From an uncultured Clostridia bacterium (GTDB taxonomy: Bacteria > Bacillota > Clostridia > Christensenellales > Borkfalkiaceae), in assembly GCA_947632195.1 (NCBI GenBank), contig CANROE010000014.1, positions 1 to 50,683 on the forward strand: a stretch of DNA of 50,683 nt, written 5' to 3'. The position numbers were made by a program, and so were the translations under genes. The notes beneath the pieces are model-generated. The model was not told the DNA's origin. It made no database searches and worked only from the letters and a program-made list of their open reading frames with translations. Shown one piece after another: positions 1 through 7,314 of this stretch. The first letter of the stretch is position 1, and each line of letters starts with the position of its first letter.

Positions 1-130
1 AAGAGCGCATAGCGACCGAGCATAATGATACAGTATGTAATTATAAACCAACGGCAAAAAGAAGTCAACCCCTTTTGCGCGCAAAAATACATCTTTTTTT
101 ATAAAATTTTGTCGGAAATCGGAGAAAAGC

Positions 131-376
131 ATGAGAATTGACAAATTTCTGAAAGTGTCGCGGATCTTAAAGCGCCGCACGGTGGCACAGGAAGCCGCCG
201 ACGCGGGGAAAATTTCGGTGAACGGCAAGGTGGTAAAGCCATCCTACCGCCTGAAAGTGGGCGATGTGGTGGAACTCAACTATCTCTCGGGCACCGTAAA
301 ATTCAAGGTCCTCGCCCTCAAAGAGACGGTCAAAAAGGACGAGGCGGCGAGCCTTTACGAGGTGATAACGCAATGA
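131..376 (+). CDS. rqcP: S4-domain RNA-binding protein, RqcP/YabO-like
   Basis: An 81-residue protein that is almost entirely one S4 RNA-binding domain. It opens MRIDKFLKVSRILKRRT, continues with the A-D-A-G-x-I-x-V-N-G-K signature (about residues 21-33) and ends in a short beta hairpin. This size and pattern match RqcP (YabO) of Firmicutes, which binds stalled 50S subunits with peptidyl-tRNA and assists RqcH in tailing stalled nascent chains; HslR is the proteobacterial relative. The ATG follows a GGAG 7 bases upstream. Its stop overlaps the start of ispDF by 4 bases (ATGA), so the two are probably translationally coupled. The family is well supported; the precise rescue role is inferred from size and lineage. 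Confidence 0.85.
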   Translation: MRIDKFLKVSRILKRRTVAQEAADAGKISVNGKVVKPSYRLKVGDVVELNYLSGTVKFKVLALKETVKKDEAASLYEVITQ

Positions 377-1509
377 CGACTGTTATCCTCTGCGCTGCGG
401 GAAACGGCACACGGGCAAAACTCCCCGAAAACAAAGTTCTGCACGAGCTGAACGGCATGCCCGTGCTGTGTTATTCCCTGTCCGCCTTCGCTCCCTTTGC
501 GGACGAAATTCTCGTCGCCTGCCGAAAGGAGGACGAAAAGGCGGTCTCCCCCCTCCTTGCCCAATATGAGAACGCCCGCACCGTAACGGGCGGAAAGACG
601 CGCACGGAGAGCGTCTATAATGCCTTGAAAGAGGCAAAGGGCGACGTTGTGCTCGTCCACGACGCCGCGCGCCCCTATGCTACGCCCGAGCTTATAAAAC
701 GGGTGCTCGAAAGCGCGCAAAAGACGGGCAGCGGCGTGGCGGCGGTCGCCGCGACGGACACCGTCGTCCTCATGGGCGAGGACGGCTATGCCCTTCCGCC
801 GAGAGAGAGCGTCTGTCTGATCCAGACCCCGCAGGGCTTTGCGCGGGAGCCCCTCCTCGCCGCCTACGAAAAGGCGGTAAAGAGCGGCAAAACGTTCACC
901 GACGACAGCGGAATTTACGCCGCTTACGTCTCCCCTCCCACCCTTGTCGCGGGCGAGAGGGAGAACAAAAAACTCACTTTTGCCGAAGACTTTCTGCCCT
1001 GCGAGCGGGTGGGATTCGGCGTGGATACCCATGCGTTTGAACATCAGGAGGAGATCGATCGGGGGATCGCGCGGCTGAATCTCAACTATATCACCCTCGG
1101 CGGGGTGATCATTCCCTCCAACCGCGCATTGAAAGCGCACAGCGACGGCGACGTGCCCGTGCACGCCCTCATGGACGCCCTGCTCTCTGCGGCAAACCTC
1201 AGAGACATCGGGTACTATTTCCCCGACAGCGACGAAAAATACAGGGGCATAAGCAGCATGAAACTGCTCGCCGAGGTGCTCGATCTCGTACACGGACAGG
1301 GATTGGCGGTGAAAAACGTGTCGATCTCGATCTTATGCGAACTCCCCCGCCTCTCCCCCTATATCGAGCAAATGCGGGAAAACTTACGCGCCGCGCTCGG
1401 CTGCGAGAATGTGGCGATCGCGGCGGGCACGAACGAGAAACTCGGCTATATCGGCGAGGGGCGCGGCATTACGGCTTATGCCATGGTGCTTTTGACAAAA
1501 CAAGGATAA
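373..1509 (+). CDS. ispDF: Bifunctional IspD/IspF of the MEP isoprenoid pathway
   Basis: One 378-residue chain fuses two enzymes. Residues 1 to about 212 are the cytidylyltransferase IspD (nucleotide-binding CAAGNGTRAKLPENK; V-H-D-A-A-R-P near residue 95; DTV and Q-T-P-Q-G-F later). The remainder is IspF, the 2-C-methyl-D-erythritol 2,4-cyclodiphosphate synthase, with the metal ligands D-x-H in FGVDTHAF, the A-H-S-D-G-D-V loop, the FPDSD substrate loop and the C-terminal E-K-L-G-Y-x-G-x-G motif. Together they perform two non-consecutive steps of the non-mevalonate pathway. Fused IspDF is known from alpha- and epsilonproteobacteria and several Clostridia. The first linker base-binding residues look intact. 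It is coupled to the S4 gene upstream. Confidence 0.95.
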   Translation: MTTVILCAAGNGTRAKLPENKVLHELNGMPVLCYSLSAFAPFADEILVACRKEDEKAVSPLLAQYENARTVTGGKTRTESVYNALKEAKGDVVLVHDAARPYATPELIKRVLESAQKTGSGVAAVAATDTVVLMGEDGYALPPRESVCLIQTPQGFAREPLLAAYEKAVKSGKTFTDDSGIYAAYVSPPTLVAGERENKKLTFAEDFLPCERVGFGVDTHAFEHQEEIDRGIARLNLNYITLGGVIIPSNRALKAHSDGDVPVHALMDALLSAANLRDIGYYFPDSDEKYRGISSMKLLAEVLDLVHGQGLAVKNVSISILCELPRLSPYIEQMRENLRAALGCENVAIAAGTNEKLGYIGEGRGITAYAMVLLTKQG

Positions 1510-1553
1510 AACGCGCAGCGCGAAGCAAGCGACCCTCCCTACGAACGCATAGC

Positions 1554-1768
1554 GTCATGCTGAGCCGCATTTGCCCTACAAAGTCCGAACAGTAAGTCCG
1601 CGAAGGCATCTTGTTGCGTTTAGGTCTGCTTGAAACGTACTTGAACGTAGCAAGATTCCCTCGGAGATTGGTCATGTCGGACTGCGTTATAACCCTTGCG
1701 GCTACTTCGTCGCTAACGCTCCTCGTGCCGCCCTTAGAGAATAAGAACTGCGGGCGGGGCGGAATGAC
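1554..1768. repeat. Dispersed GTCAT...ATGAC intergenic repeat, copy A
   Basis: This fills most of the 301-base gap between ispDF and radA. The element begins GTCATGCTGAGC and ends GGAATGAC, so its ends are inverted. Its right half is recognisably the reverse complement of part of copy C (11368-11518): both hold a GCCCCGCCCGCA block and an AAGGGCGGCACGAG block in the same relative order. No plausible gene was seen here. The reading is a non-autonomous REP/MITE-like dispersed element. Confidence 0.5.
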
Positions 1769-1810
1769 GCGCGAGGGGCAGCAAGAATCACGCAAAATCA
1801 AGGAGTACAC

Positions 1811-3178
1811 ATGACGAAAACGCAATTTGTCTGCAACGAATGCGGCTACACGAGTGCAAAGTGGCTGGGGCGGTGCCCCGACTGCGGGAAATTCAACACG
1901 CTGATCGAAGAGGCCGTTGCGCCCGCGCCCGCCGCAAAGCGGACGGGCGCGGGCGCGGGCTATCGGCCCGCCCTCTCCGCAAAACCCCTCCCCCTCTCAC
2001 AGGTGAAGTTTGAAAAGTACGAGCGCGTCTCCTCGGGCATCTCCGAGCTCGACGTAGTGCTCGGCGGCGGGATCGTGCGCGGCTCCCTCGTACTCGTGGG
2101 CGGCGACCCGGGCGTGGGCAAAAGCACCATTTTAACGCAGGTCGCGGCGCACCTTGCAAAGGAGCACAAAGTGCTCTACCTCTCCGCCGAGGAGAGCTGT
2201 TCGCAGGTAAAGCTGCGCTGCGAGCGCTTGGGGCTGAATTCGGACAGCCTGCTCCTTCTGAACGAGACCTGTCTCGAAAACGCCGAGGAGGCGTTCTATG
2301 ACGCCGAATACGTCGTGGTGGACTCCATTCAGGCAGTGTACACCGAGACCCTCTCCTCTTCGGCGGGGAGCGTGGGACAGGTGCGGGAGTGCGCCTCCAA
2401 ACTCATGCGCATCGCAAAATCGCGGGGGATCACCTTCTTCCTCATCGGACACGTCACGAAGGAAGGCACGCTGGCGGGACCCAAAGTGCTCGAACACATC
2501 ATGGACGCCGTGCTCTACTTCGAGGGAGAGCGGACAGAAAACTTCAAAATTTTGCGCTCGGTGAAAAACCGTTTCGGCTCGGTGCAGGAGGTGGGTGTAT
2601 TCGAGATGACGGGCGAGGGCATTTTCGGCGTCACCGACTACTCCTCCCTCTTCCTCTCGGACGCGCGCGGCACGGCGGCGGGCGCGGCGGTAACGCCCAG
2701 CGAAACGGGCAACCGCTGCATGATGGTGGAGATCCAGACCCTCATGGCAAAGACGGCCTATGGGCTCCCCCGCAGAATGTCGCTCGGGGTGGACCTCAAC
2801 CGTCTCATCGTGCTCATTGCGGTGCTGGAAAAGCGGTGCGGGCTCCCCTTGGGCGGACAGGATATCTATCTCAACGCGATGGGCGGGATCAAACTGAACG
2901 AGCCGAGCGCCGACCTATGCGTATGCGCCGCGCTTGCAAGCGCGGAGAAGATGATCCCCATCGACAAGGACACGGCGGTGTTCGGTGAAGTGGGACTCAC
3001 GGGCGAAGTACGGGGCGTGAACTTTGCGGACAAGCGGGTGAACGAATGCTTGAAAATGGGTTTTAAGCGGGTGATCCTTCCCGCGAAAAACATGAAGGCG
3101 TGTGAAAAATTCAAAGAAAAACTCGAACTCGTGCCCGTCTCCTACGTCTCACAGATGATCAAAGCGATCTTGCAATAA
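1811..3178 (+). CDS. radA: DNA repair protein RadA
   Basis: A 455-residue RadA (Sms). It shows the N-terminal C4 zinc finger (C8, C11, C22, C25), a RecA-like ATPase with Walker A GGDPGVGKST near residue 100, the RadA-specific KNRFG motif (KNRFGSVQEVG, about residue 250) and a C-terminal Lon-like domain. The protein is a hexameric helicase that drives branch migration of recombination intermediates in DNA repair. Length and domain order are normal. The ATG is preceded by AAGGAG. It stands alone after a 300-base repeat-filled gap and ends just before a strong hairpin terminator. Confidence 0.96.
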   Translation: MTKTQFVCNECGYTSAKWLGRCPDCGKFNTLIEEAVAPAPAAKRTGAGAGYRPALSAKPLPLSQVKFEKYERVSSGISELDVVLGGGIVRGSLVLVGGDPGVGKSTILTQVAAHLAKEHKVLYLSAEESCSQVKLRCERLGLNSDSLLLLNETCLENAEEAFYDAEYVVVDSIQAVYTETLSSSAGSVGQVRECASKLMRIAKSRGITFFLIGHVTKEGTLAGPKVLEHIMDAVLYFEGERTENFKILRSVKNRFGSVQEVGVFEMTGEGIFGVTDYSSLFLSDARGTAAGAAVTPSETGNRCMMVEIQTLMAKTAYGLPRRMSLGVDLNRLIVLIAVLEKRCGLPLGGQDIYLNAMGGIKLNEPSADLCVCAALASAEKMIPIDKDTAVFGEVGLTGEVRGVNFADKRVNECLKMGFKRVILPAKNMKACEKFKEKLELVPVSYVSQMIKAILQ

Positions 3179-3200
3179 ATAGCTAACGATAAGAAACGAC

Positions 3201-3239
3201 GCGCCCGCGCGGCAGAACTGCCGCGCGGGCGCGCCTTTT
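3201..3239 (+). terminator. radA terminator, GC-rich palindrome (left copy)
   Basis: A 15-bp perfect stem (3201-3215 with 3218-3232, two-base centre AA) is followed by CCTTTTA, a classic intrinsic terminator for radA. The same palindrome, with centre TT and so inverted, occurs at 5353-5390. The two copies bracket the AT-rich island between them. Confidence 0.85.
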
Positions 3240-3261
3240 AGTTTAAAAATACACCCAAAAG

Positions 3262-3924
3262 CTATTGCTTTTCCCAAAGTCTAAACAAGAAATCTGTAAA
3301 AATAATTGCATTTAAAGCAGCTTTTTTTGAGGGATATGATTTGAAATATCCGTGAGCCAATGCATTTCTTCCGGGAACATCGTTTTTTATACTATTGTAG
3401 TTTCGACAGTCATAATAGATTTGATTATCAAAGAATTTATAATACCAAGAAGATTCTTCCGAAATCTTTTTATAATTTCTCCTTGTATCTTCAATTTTAT
3501 TTTCATTTGATGTCACAATCAGATTGATTATATTTGACCATAAACAACAAAACGTGCATAATGTTAAGGCGTATTCCTGTCGAAAATATGCATCAATAGA
3601 TTCAGATAATATTTTATAGCGATAATCAGTTATATATCGTGACCATCCCGCTAAGAGTTTTTCCACTAATTCATTAGAATAATAACGAAAGATTATTTCA
3701 TCAACTTTTGGAATTGCCTTATCCAAATCGCTTTCACTTTTCTTAATTTTAAGTATTTCTTTTGTTAAAGCAAAATCTAAATGTAGTCCCATGGCTGGGT
3801 GCCAATGGCAACTATATAAGAACTCTTCATATGAATTGTTATCGAAATGGTCATTTGCTAAAAAACTTTGTTTCCATAAATCGAACAAAATTTTTTTAAC
3901 TTCAATAGAAATTTCATATTCCAT
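3262..3924 (-). CDS. HEPN-like protein paired with an XRE regulator
   Basis: A 220-residue helical, AT-rich gene not matched to a named family. Near the C-terminus it carries RNALAHGYF (about residues 188-196), the R-x4-H arrangement that marks HEPN domains, many of which are ribonucleases in toxin-antitoxin and abortive-infection systems. The same region holds the helical context typical of HEPN folds, followed by AALNAIIFTDFL. It lies 13 bases downstream of an XRE repressor gene on the same strand, a toxin/regulator-like arrangement. The start ATG is at 3924. Base composition is far lower in GC than radA, pointing to transfer. The HEPN assignment rests on one motif and helical pattern; a non-catalytic helical protein is the alternative. 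Confidence 0.5.
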   Translation of the reverse strand: MEYEISIEVKKILFDLWKQSFLANDHFDNNSYEEFLYSCHWHPAMGLHLDFALTKEILKIKKSESDLDKAIPKVDEIIFRYYSNELVEKLLAGWSRYITDYRYKILSESIDAYFRQEYALTLCTFCCLWSNIINLIVTSNENKIEDTRRNYKKISEESSWYYKFFDNQIYYDCRNYNSIKNDVPGRNALAHGYFKSYPSKKAALNAIIFTDFLFRLWEKQ

Positions 3925-3937
3925 ATAAATAACTTCC

Positions 3938-4180
3938 TTAATCCATGTTCAAATTATCGTATAAAAACAAATCGGAATTTAAGAATTCGCTTACCGTCAT
4001 CCCGAATCCATCGGAAATCGCCACCAATGTTTTCAAATTTACGCCCTTTGCTTTTCCTTTCATAATGCTTTTTACGGTATCGTGTGAGAGCCCCGCATTT
4101 TGTTCTAATCGATATTGGGTCAGGTCTTTTTCTTTTAGCAATTCTCTTATCCGCGTTGCAACAGCTTGACTAATATTCAT
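3938..4180 (-). CDS. XRE-family HTH repressor, probably autoregulating
   Basis: An 80-residue Cro/C1-type protein filling a single HTH domain (RIRELLKEKDLTQYRLEQNA then GLSHDTVKSIMKG). I chose the ATG at 4180 rather than an upstream TTG at 4192, because GGAG lies about 7 bases before it. The divergent intergenic region holds three 16-bp imperfect palindromes of one consensus, GGGTGAA-AC-TTCACCC. One abuts this start and two flank the -35/-10 of the divergent lipoprotein gene. The protein probably binds them, repressing itself and the divergent unit. The HEPN-like gene follows 13 bases downstream. Confidence 0.8.
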   Translation of the reverse strand: MNISQAVATRIRELLKEKDLTQYRLEQNAGLSHDTVKSIMKGKAKGVNLKTLVAISDGFGMTVSEFLNSDLFLYDNLNMD

Positions 4181-4191
4181 TGTAAACTCCA

Positions 4192-4209
4192 AGGGTGAAA
4201 CTTCACCTT
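4192..4209. promoter_or_regulatory. Operator O1
   Basis: GGTGAA-AC-TTCACC is a perfect 6-bp inverted repeat with a 2-base centre, immediately upstream of the XRE start and ribosome site. It has the same spacing and sequence as O2 and O3, and suits autorepression. Confidence 0.6.
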
Positions 4210-4239
4210 AGAGTTTATTATTTTTTCCAAAACTTTTAA

Positions 4240-4255
4240 GGGTTAAACTTCACCC
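4240..4255. promoter_or_regulatory. Operator O2
   Basis: GGGTTAA-AC-TTCACCC has one mismatch from a perfect palindrome. It sits just upstream of the -35 box of the divergent lipoprotein promoter. Confidence 0.6.
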
Positions 4256-4261
4256 AAACGC

Positions 4262-4290
4262 TTGACTTTTTACTGCACATTAGTTACAAT
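4262..4290 (+). promoter_or_regulatory. Sigma-A promoter of the lipoprotein gene
   Basis: TTGACT (4262-4267), 17-base spacer, TACAAT (4285-4290). Operator O2 lies directly upstream and O3 covers the likely start of transcription, so the promoter should be tightly repressed. Confidence 0.8.
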
Positions 4291-4292
4291 AT

Positions 4293-4308
4293 GGGTGATA
4301 TTTAACCC
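4293..4308. promoter_or_regulatory. Operator O3
   Basis: GGGTGATATTTAACCC is the third 16-bp copy of the consensus, 2 bases after the -10 box of the promoter and before the AGGGAGG ribosome site. Confidence 0.55.
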
Positions 4309-4322
4309 ATAGGGAGGAAAAT

Positions 4323-4862
4323 ATGAAAAAATTTACAGTTTGTCTTTGGTGCATGGTCAATATTGTATGCCTCGCGGTGCTTTCAGCTTGCGGTATATTC
4401 GATGATGAATGGTTCAATTCAAATGAGGAAACAGAAAATCAAAAAGAAAATTACAGTCGATATTTTAGCACACTATGTCCTATAAGTTTAAATGAGAACT
4501 CATACATTTGGTCTCTTTCCTCTGATTCTGTGGCTATGCAATTAAATTTTCAAAATATTTCAGAGAAGAAGATAATTGCTTATGAGGCAGTTTGTATTTT
4601 GTATAATATCTATGGGGAAATGCTGATTTATGGCGGACACATTTCACCCTATAATCAAATTTCTGAAACTCCCGAAAATTTTGGAAATGGAATTACCGAT
4701 AGAATTGAGTATTCTTTTAGTTCTAAGGTTTATTATGCAGAGGTTTATATTTACTTTGCACTTTTCGATGACCAAACAAGCTGGGGAGTCAGGACTGATA
4801 TGGAAACAGAAACGATACTTGAATTGGGTACAAAATACAAAATTGAAAGAAAAAATGCTTGA
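4323..4862 (+). CDS. Small lipoprotein under XRE control
   Basis: A 179-residue protein with a clear type II signal peptide: MKK, a hydrophobic stretch, then the lipobox LSAC (Cys about residue 23). It would be anchored to the outer face of the membrane. The mature part is acidic and low in complexity at first, then beta-rich (residues 50-170). It resembles the small Ig-like secreted lipoproteins of Firmicutes, but I recognise no named family. The ribosome site AGGGAGG is strong. The promoter carries two operator copies of the divergent XRE gene. The stop is followed 20 bases later by the next gene, so the two are likely co-transcribed. Confidence 0.75.
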   Translation: MKKFTVCLWCMVNIVCLAVLSACGIFDDEWFNSNEETENQKENYSRYFSTLCPISLNENSYIWSLSSDSVAMQLNFQNISEKKIIAYEAVCILYNIYGEMLIYGGHISPYNQISETPENFGNGITDRIEYSFSSKVYYAEVYIYFALFDDQTSWGVRTDMETETILELGTKYKIERKNA

Positions 4863-4882
4863 AAAACGATGAGGAGATCAAC

Positions 4883-5242
4883 ATGTCAAAAATAAATCTT
4901 GTAGTTGCGGGTGACTATGAAGGGAAGGAATTGATGAAAGCAGGAAACAACGTTTCCATACTTATCGGCGGTTCCATTCTAAACCCTACAACTGTACCGC
5001 TGGATAAAAACACAGTGGAATCTTATTCCGTTGTAGAAGAGAATTACCGTAAAAGCGCGAAAAGCGCTGTCGGGAGAGGTCTCGTAGGCGGGTTCTTTTT
5101 AGGTCCCGCAGGCTTACTTGCCGGATTAAGCGCAAAAAATAAAGGGGCGCATACTCTTCAAATCAATTTCAAAGATGGCAAAAAAAGTCTTGTACTTGTA
5201 GATGATAAACTCAACTTCACATTAATCAAGGCACTTTTTTAA
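4883..5242 (+). CDS. Small glycine-zipper protein of unknown function
   Basis: A 119-residue protein starting MSKINLVVAGDYEGKEL, chosen over an upstream TTG at 4859 because GAGGAG lies 7-8 bases before this ATG. It has an N-terminal beta-rich part (residues 1-50), a glycine-rich hydrophobic hairpin (VGRGLVGGFFLGPAGLLAGL, about residues 63-82) of glycine-zipper type that could insert in or lie on a membrane, and a C-terminal beta-strand segment. Similar small proteins occur in integrative elements of Firmicutes. No function can be named. It is the last gene of the island before the right palindrome. Confidence 0.65.
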   Translation: MSKINLVVAGDYEGKELMKAGNNVSILIGGSILNPTTVPLDKNTVESYSVVEENYRKSAKSAVGRGLVGGFFLGPAGLLAGLSAKNKGAHTLQINFKDGKKSLVLVDDKLNFTLIKALF

Positions 5243-5352
5243 GTCTATTTATGCTGACCTCCCCATCAACCAATTTTATTACTTGCCCTTCCTCTTTTTA
5301 TAAAAATACATTCTCTTCTTTGAGGAATATTTTATCCATTCCCCAAAATTAA

Positions 5353-5390
5353 GGCGCGCCCGCGCGGCAGTTCTGCCGCGCGGGCGCGCC
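5353..5390 (-). terminator. ABC permease terminator, GC-rich palindrome (right copy)
   Basis: An 18-bp perfect stem (5353-5370 with 5373-5390, centre TT) flanked by AA on the left and TTTCTC on the right, so it can act in both directions. It is an inverted copy of the palindrome at 3201-3232. Confidence 0.8.
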
Positions 5391-5404
5391 TTTCTCTTAT
5401 ATGA

Positions 5405-6382
5405 TCATTTCTTCTTCTTTTTCTTCTTGCCGATCCCGAGCACTTCGGCGAGTTTCTTTCCGACGCCGATATTGAGGGCGAGGAACACGACGGTGTACAC
5501 CGCGAGCGCGACCGCCTGAAACTGCGGAGACACGGGCACGCCGAAAAATCCGACGTCATAGCCGAACGTCCCCGAGAGCTCGGAAAGGAGGCTTTCAAGC
5601 GTCTCTGCGGGAAGGCTCAATCCCTGCGCATATGCCGTCAGTCCCGCGAGGGGCGTTTTCATAAAGGCGTAGCGCATGAGAGAGCAGGCATAAGTGCCCG
5701 GAATGAACCCGCAGATTCCCTGCACCCAATCGGGCATCATGCCGAGGGGCATATACGCGCCAATCAGAAATCCCACCGCCGTCGAAAAGATCGCCACAAT
5801 GCTCGACATCGTCGCCTCCCTTTTGACGAAGGAGGCGATCAGCACTGTCATGAGCACGGTGGAAACGGTCGCGAACAAAAACACCGCGAGAACGGTAAAG
5901 ACGTCTGCGGCGGTCAGCATAAACTCGCCGAGGCAGAGAAGATAGGTCCCGCAAATGAGCAAAAATACGAGCCCGATGACGGACGTCACGAGAAAATTAA
6001 AGAGGAAATAGCTCGCGACGAGCAGTTCTTTCGGAACGGGCGAGGAGATAAAGTCGCGGTTGACGCCGTTTTGTTTGTCCTCTACGAGGACATTATTTGT
6101 CTGCAAAGAGACGGTAATCACGGAGAGTACGGTAATGCCCGCGAGCATCCACGAATCGACGAGCGTCGTCAAATAGGCGGAGAGCTCCGCATTCATCGCC
6201 ACCCCTTCGGGAAGATTTGTCGCGATCATCGAAAGCTCCATTCTCCGCAAGAAAAAGATATACACCAAAAAGATGATCACGGGCACCATCAAGGTATAAA
6301 ACATTCTGATTTTATTGCGGAAAAACACCAACAAATGCCGCCGCGTGAGTTGGAGAAAGATGGAAAAATAACGCGTTTTCAT
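5405..6382 (-). CDS. ABC-2 type transporter permease
   Basis: A 325-residue membrane protein with six predicted transmembrane segments: residue 23-46, then after a loop of about 55 residues five more. This is the ABC2_membrane pattern of DrrB/NodJ-type exporters. It ends in a lysine run. The start overlaps the ATPase stop by 4 bases (ATGA), so the two form one exporter that moves a drug, lipid or glycan outwards. The neighbouring membrane glycosyltransferase, also overlapping, hints at a glycolipid or glycan substrate, but that is inference. A palindromic terminator follows. Confidence 0.9.
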   Translation of the reverse strand: MKTRYFSIFLQLTRRHLLVFFRNKIRMFYTLMVPVIIFLVYIFFLRRMELSMIATNLPEGVAMNAELSAYLTTLVDSWMLAGITVLSVITVSLQTNNVLVEDKQNGVNRDFISSPVPKELLVASYFLFNFLVTSVIGLVFLLICGTYLLCLGEFMLTAADVFTVLAVFLFATVSTVLMTVLIASFVKREATMSSIVAIFSTAVGFLIGAYMPLGMMPDWVQGICGFIPGTYACSLMRYAFMKTPLAGLTAYAQGLSLPAETLESLLSELSGTFGYDVGFFGVPVSPQFQAVALAVYTVVFLALNIGVGKKLAEVLGIGKKKKKKK

Positions 6383-7314
6383 TCCCCCTCCGCCAGCACG
6401 ATGCTCTTTCCCGTCACGTTGAGAAAGACATCGTCCATATTTCCCTTTAAGATCTCGACGTCGTTAAAATATTCGCCGTAGCGGAAGAGAAGATCTTTCG
6501 CCGCCGCCGTATCCTTGATAACGATACTGTAAGCCCCCCGCTCTCCGTCGTAGGAAAAAACGGCGTTGTCTCTGCGGAGCAGCTCTTCCAACTCTCCGCT
6601 CCGCTCGCGGTAGCAGACGAGCCTGTCTTTGGAATAGGCGTTTTTGAGTTCGTTGGGCGTTCCGCGCGCGATGATACTGCCCTTTTCCAAAATCACGACG
6701 TCCGTCGCTTTCTCAGCCTCTTCGAGATAGTGGGTAGTGAGAAAGACGGTCATGCCCGTCTCGGAGCGGATACGGTCGATGAGCGACCACACGGAGAGGC
6801 GGGTTTTGGGGTCGAGCCCCGTCGTCGGCTCGTCTAAAATGAGAAGGCGCGGGCGGTGCACCATGGCGCGGGCGATGTCCACCCGCCTCATCTGTCCGCC
6901 CGAGAGCTGCTTTACGGGGCGGTTGAAAAGCGGGCCGAGTTCAAGAAGTCTGGAAATTTCCCCGATGTTCCTTGCCGCCTCCTCCTTGGAAAGGGAGTAA
7001 AAAGAGGTGCGTATTTCGAGATTTTGCCTGACGGTGAGCTCTTTGTCGAGGACGCTCGTCTGGAACACGACCCCAAGCTCCCGTTTGACGGCAAAGGGAT
7101 CTTCGTCGAGATCGTACCCGCCCACATAAATTTTGCCGCCGTCCTTTTCGAGAATGGAGCAGATCATGTTGATGGTGGTGCTCTTCCCCGCGCCGTTTAC
7201 TCCCAAAAAGGCGAACAGCACCCCTCTTTTCACAGAAAAAGAGATGCCGTTCACCGCACAAAGATCGCCGTAAGATTTCGACAGATTTTCAATTTTTAAA
7301 GCAAGTTCACTCAA
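6379..7314 (-). CDS. ABC transporter ATP-binding protein (DrrA-like)
   Basis: An approximately 311-residue ATPase with Walker A GVNGAGKST, the signature LSGGQMRR, Walker B LLILDEPTTGLDP and H-loop TTHYLEEAE, followed by a C-terminal DrrA-type extension. I placed the start at a TTG (7314) that overlaps the stop of the glycosyltransferase (ATTGA) and gives MSELALKIENLSKSYG. A longer reading from 7389 would run through the upstream gene and lacks family support. It pairs with the overlapping permease. Confidence 0.9.
   Translation of the reverse strand: MSELALKIENLSKSYGDLCAVNGISFSVKRGVLFAFLGVNGAGKSTTINMICSILEKDGGKIYVGGYDLDEDPFAVKRELGVVFQTSVLDKELTVRQNLEIRTSFYSLSKEEAARNIGEISRLLELGPLFNRPVKQLSGGQMRRVDIARAMVHRPRLLILDEPTTGLDPKTRLSVWSLIDRIRSETGMTVFLTTHYLEEAEKATDVVILEKGSIIARGTPNELKNAYSKDRLVCYRERSGELEELLRRDNAVFSYDGERGAYSIVIKDTAAAKDLLFRYGEYFNDVEILKGNMDDVFLNVTGKSIVLAEGE

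Noticed and set aside
355..1293. A 312-codon minus-strand frame
   Set aside because: Antisense to ispDF, which has complete catalytic motifs.
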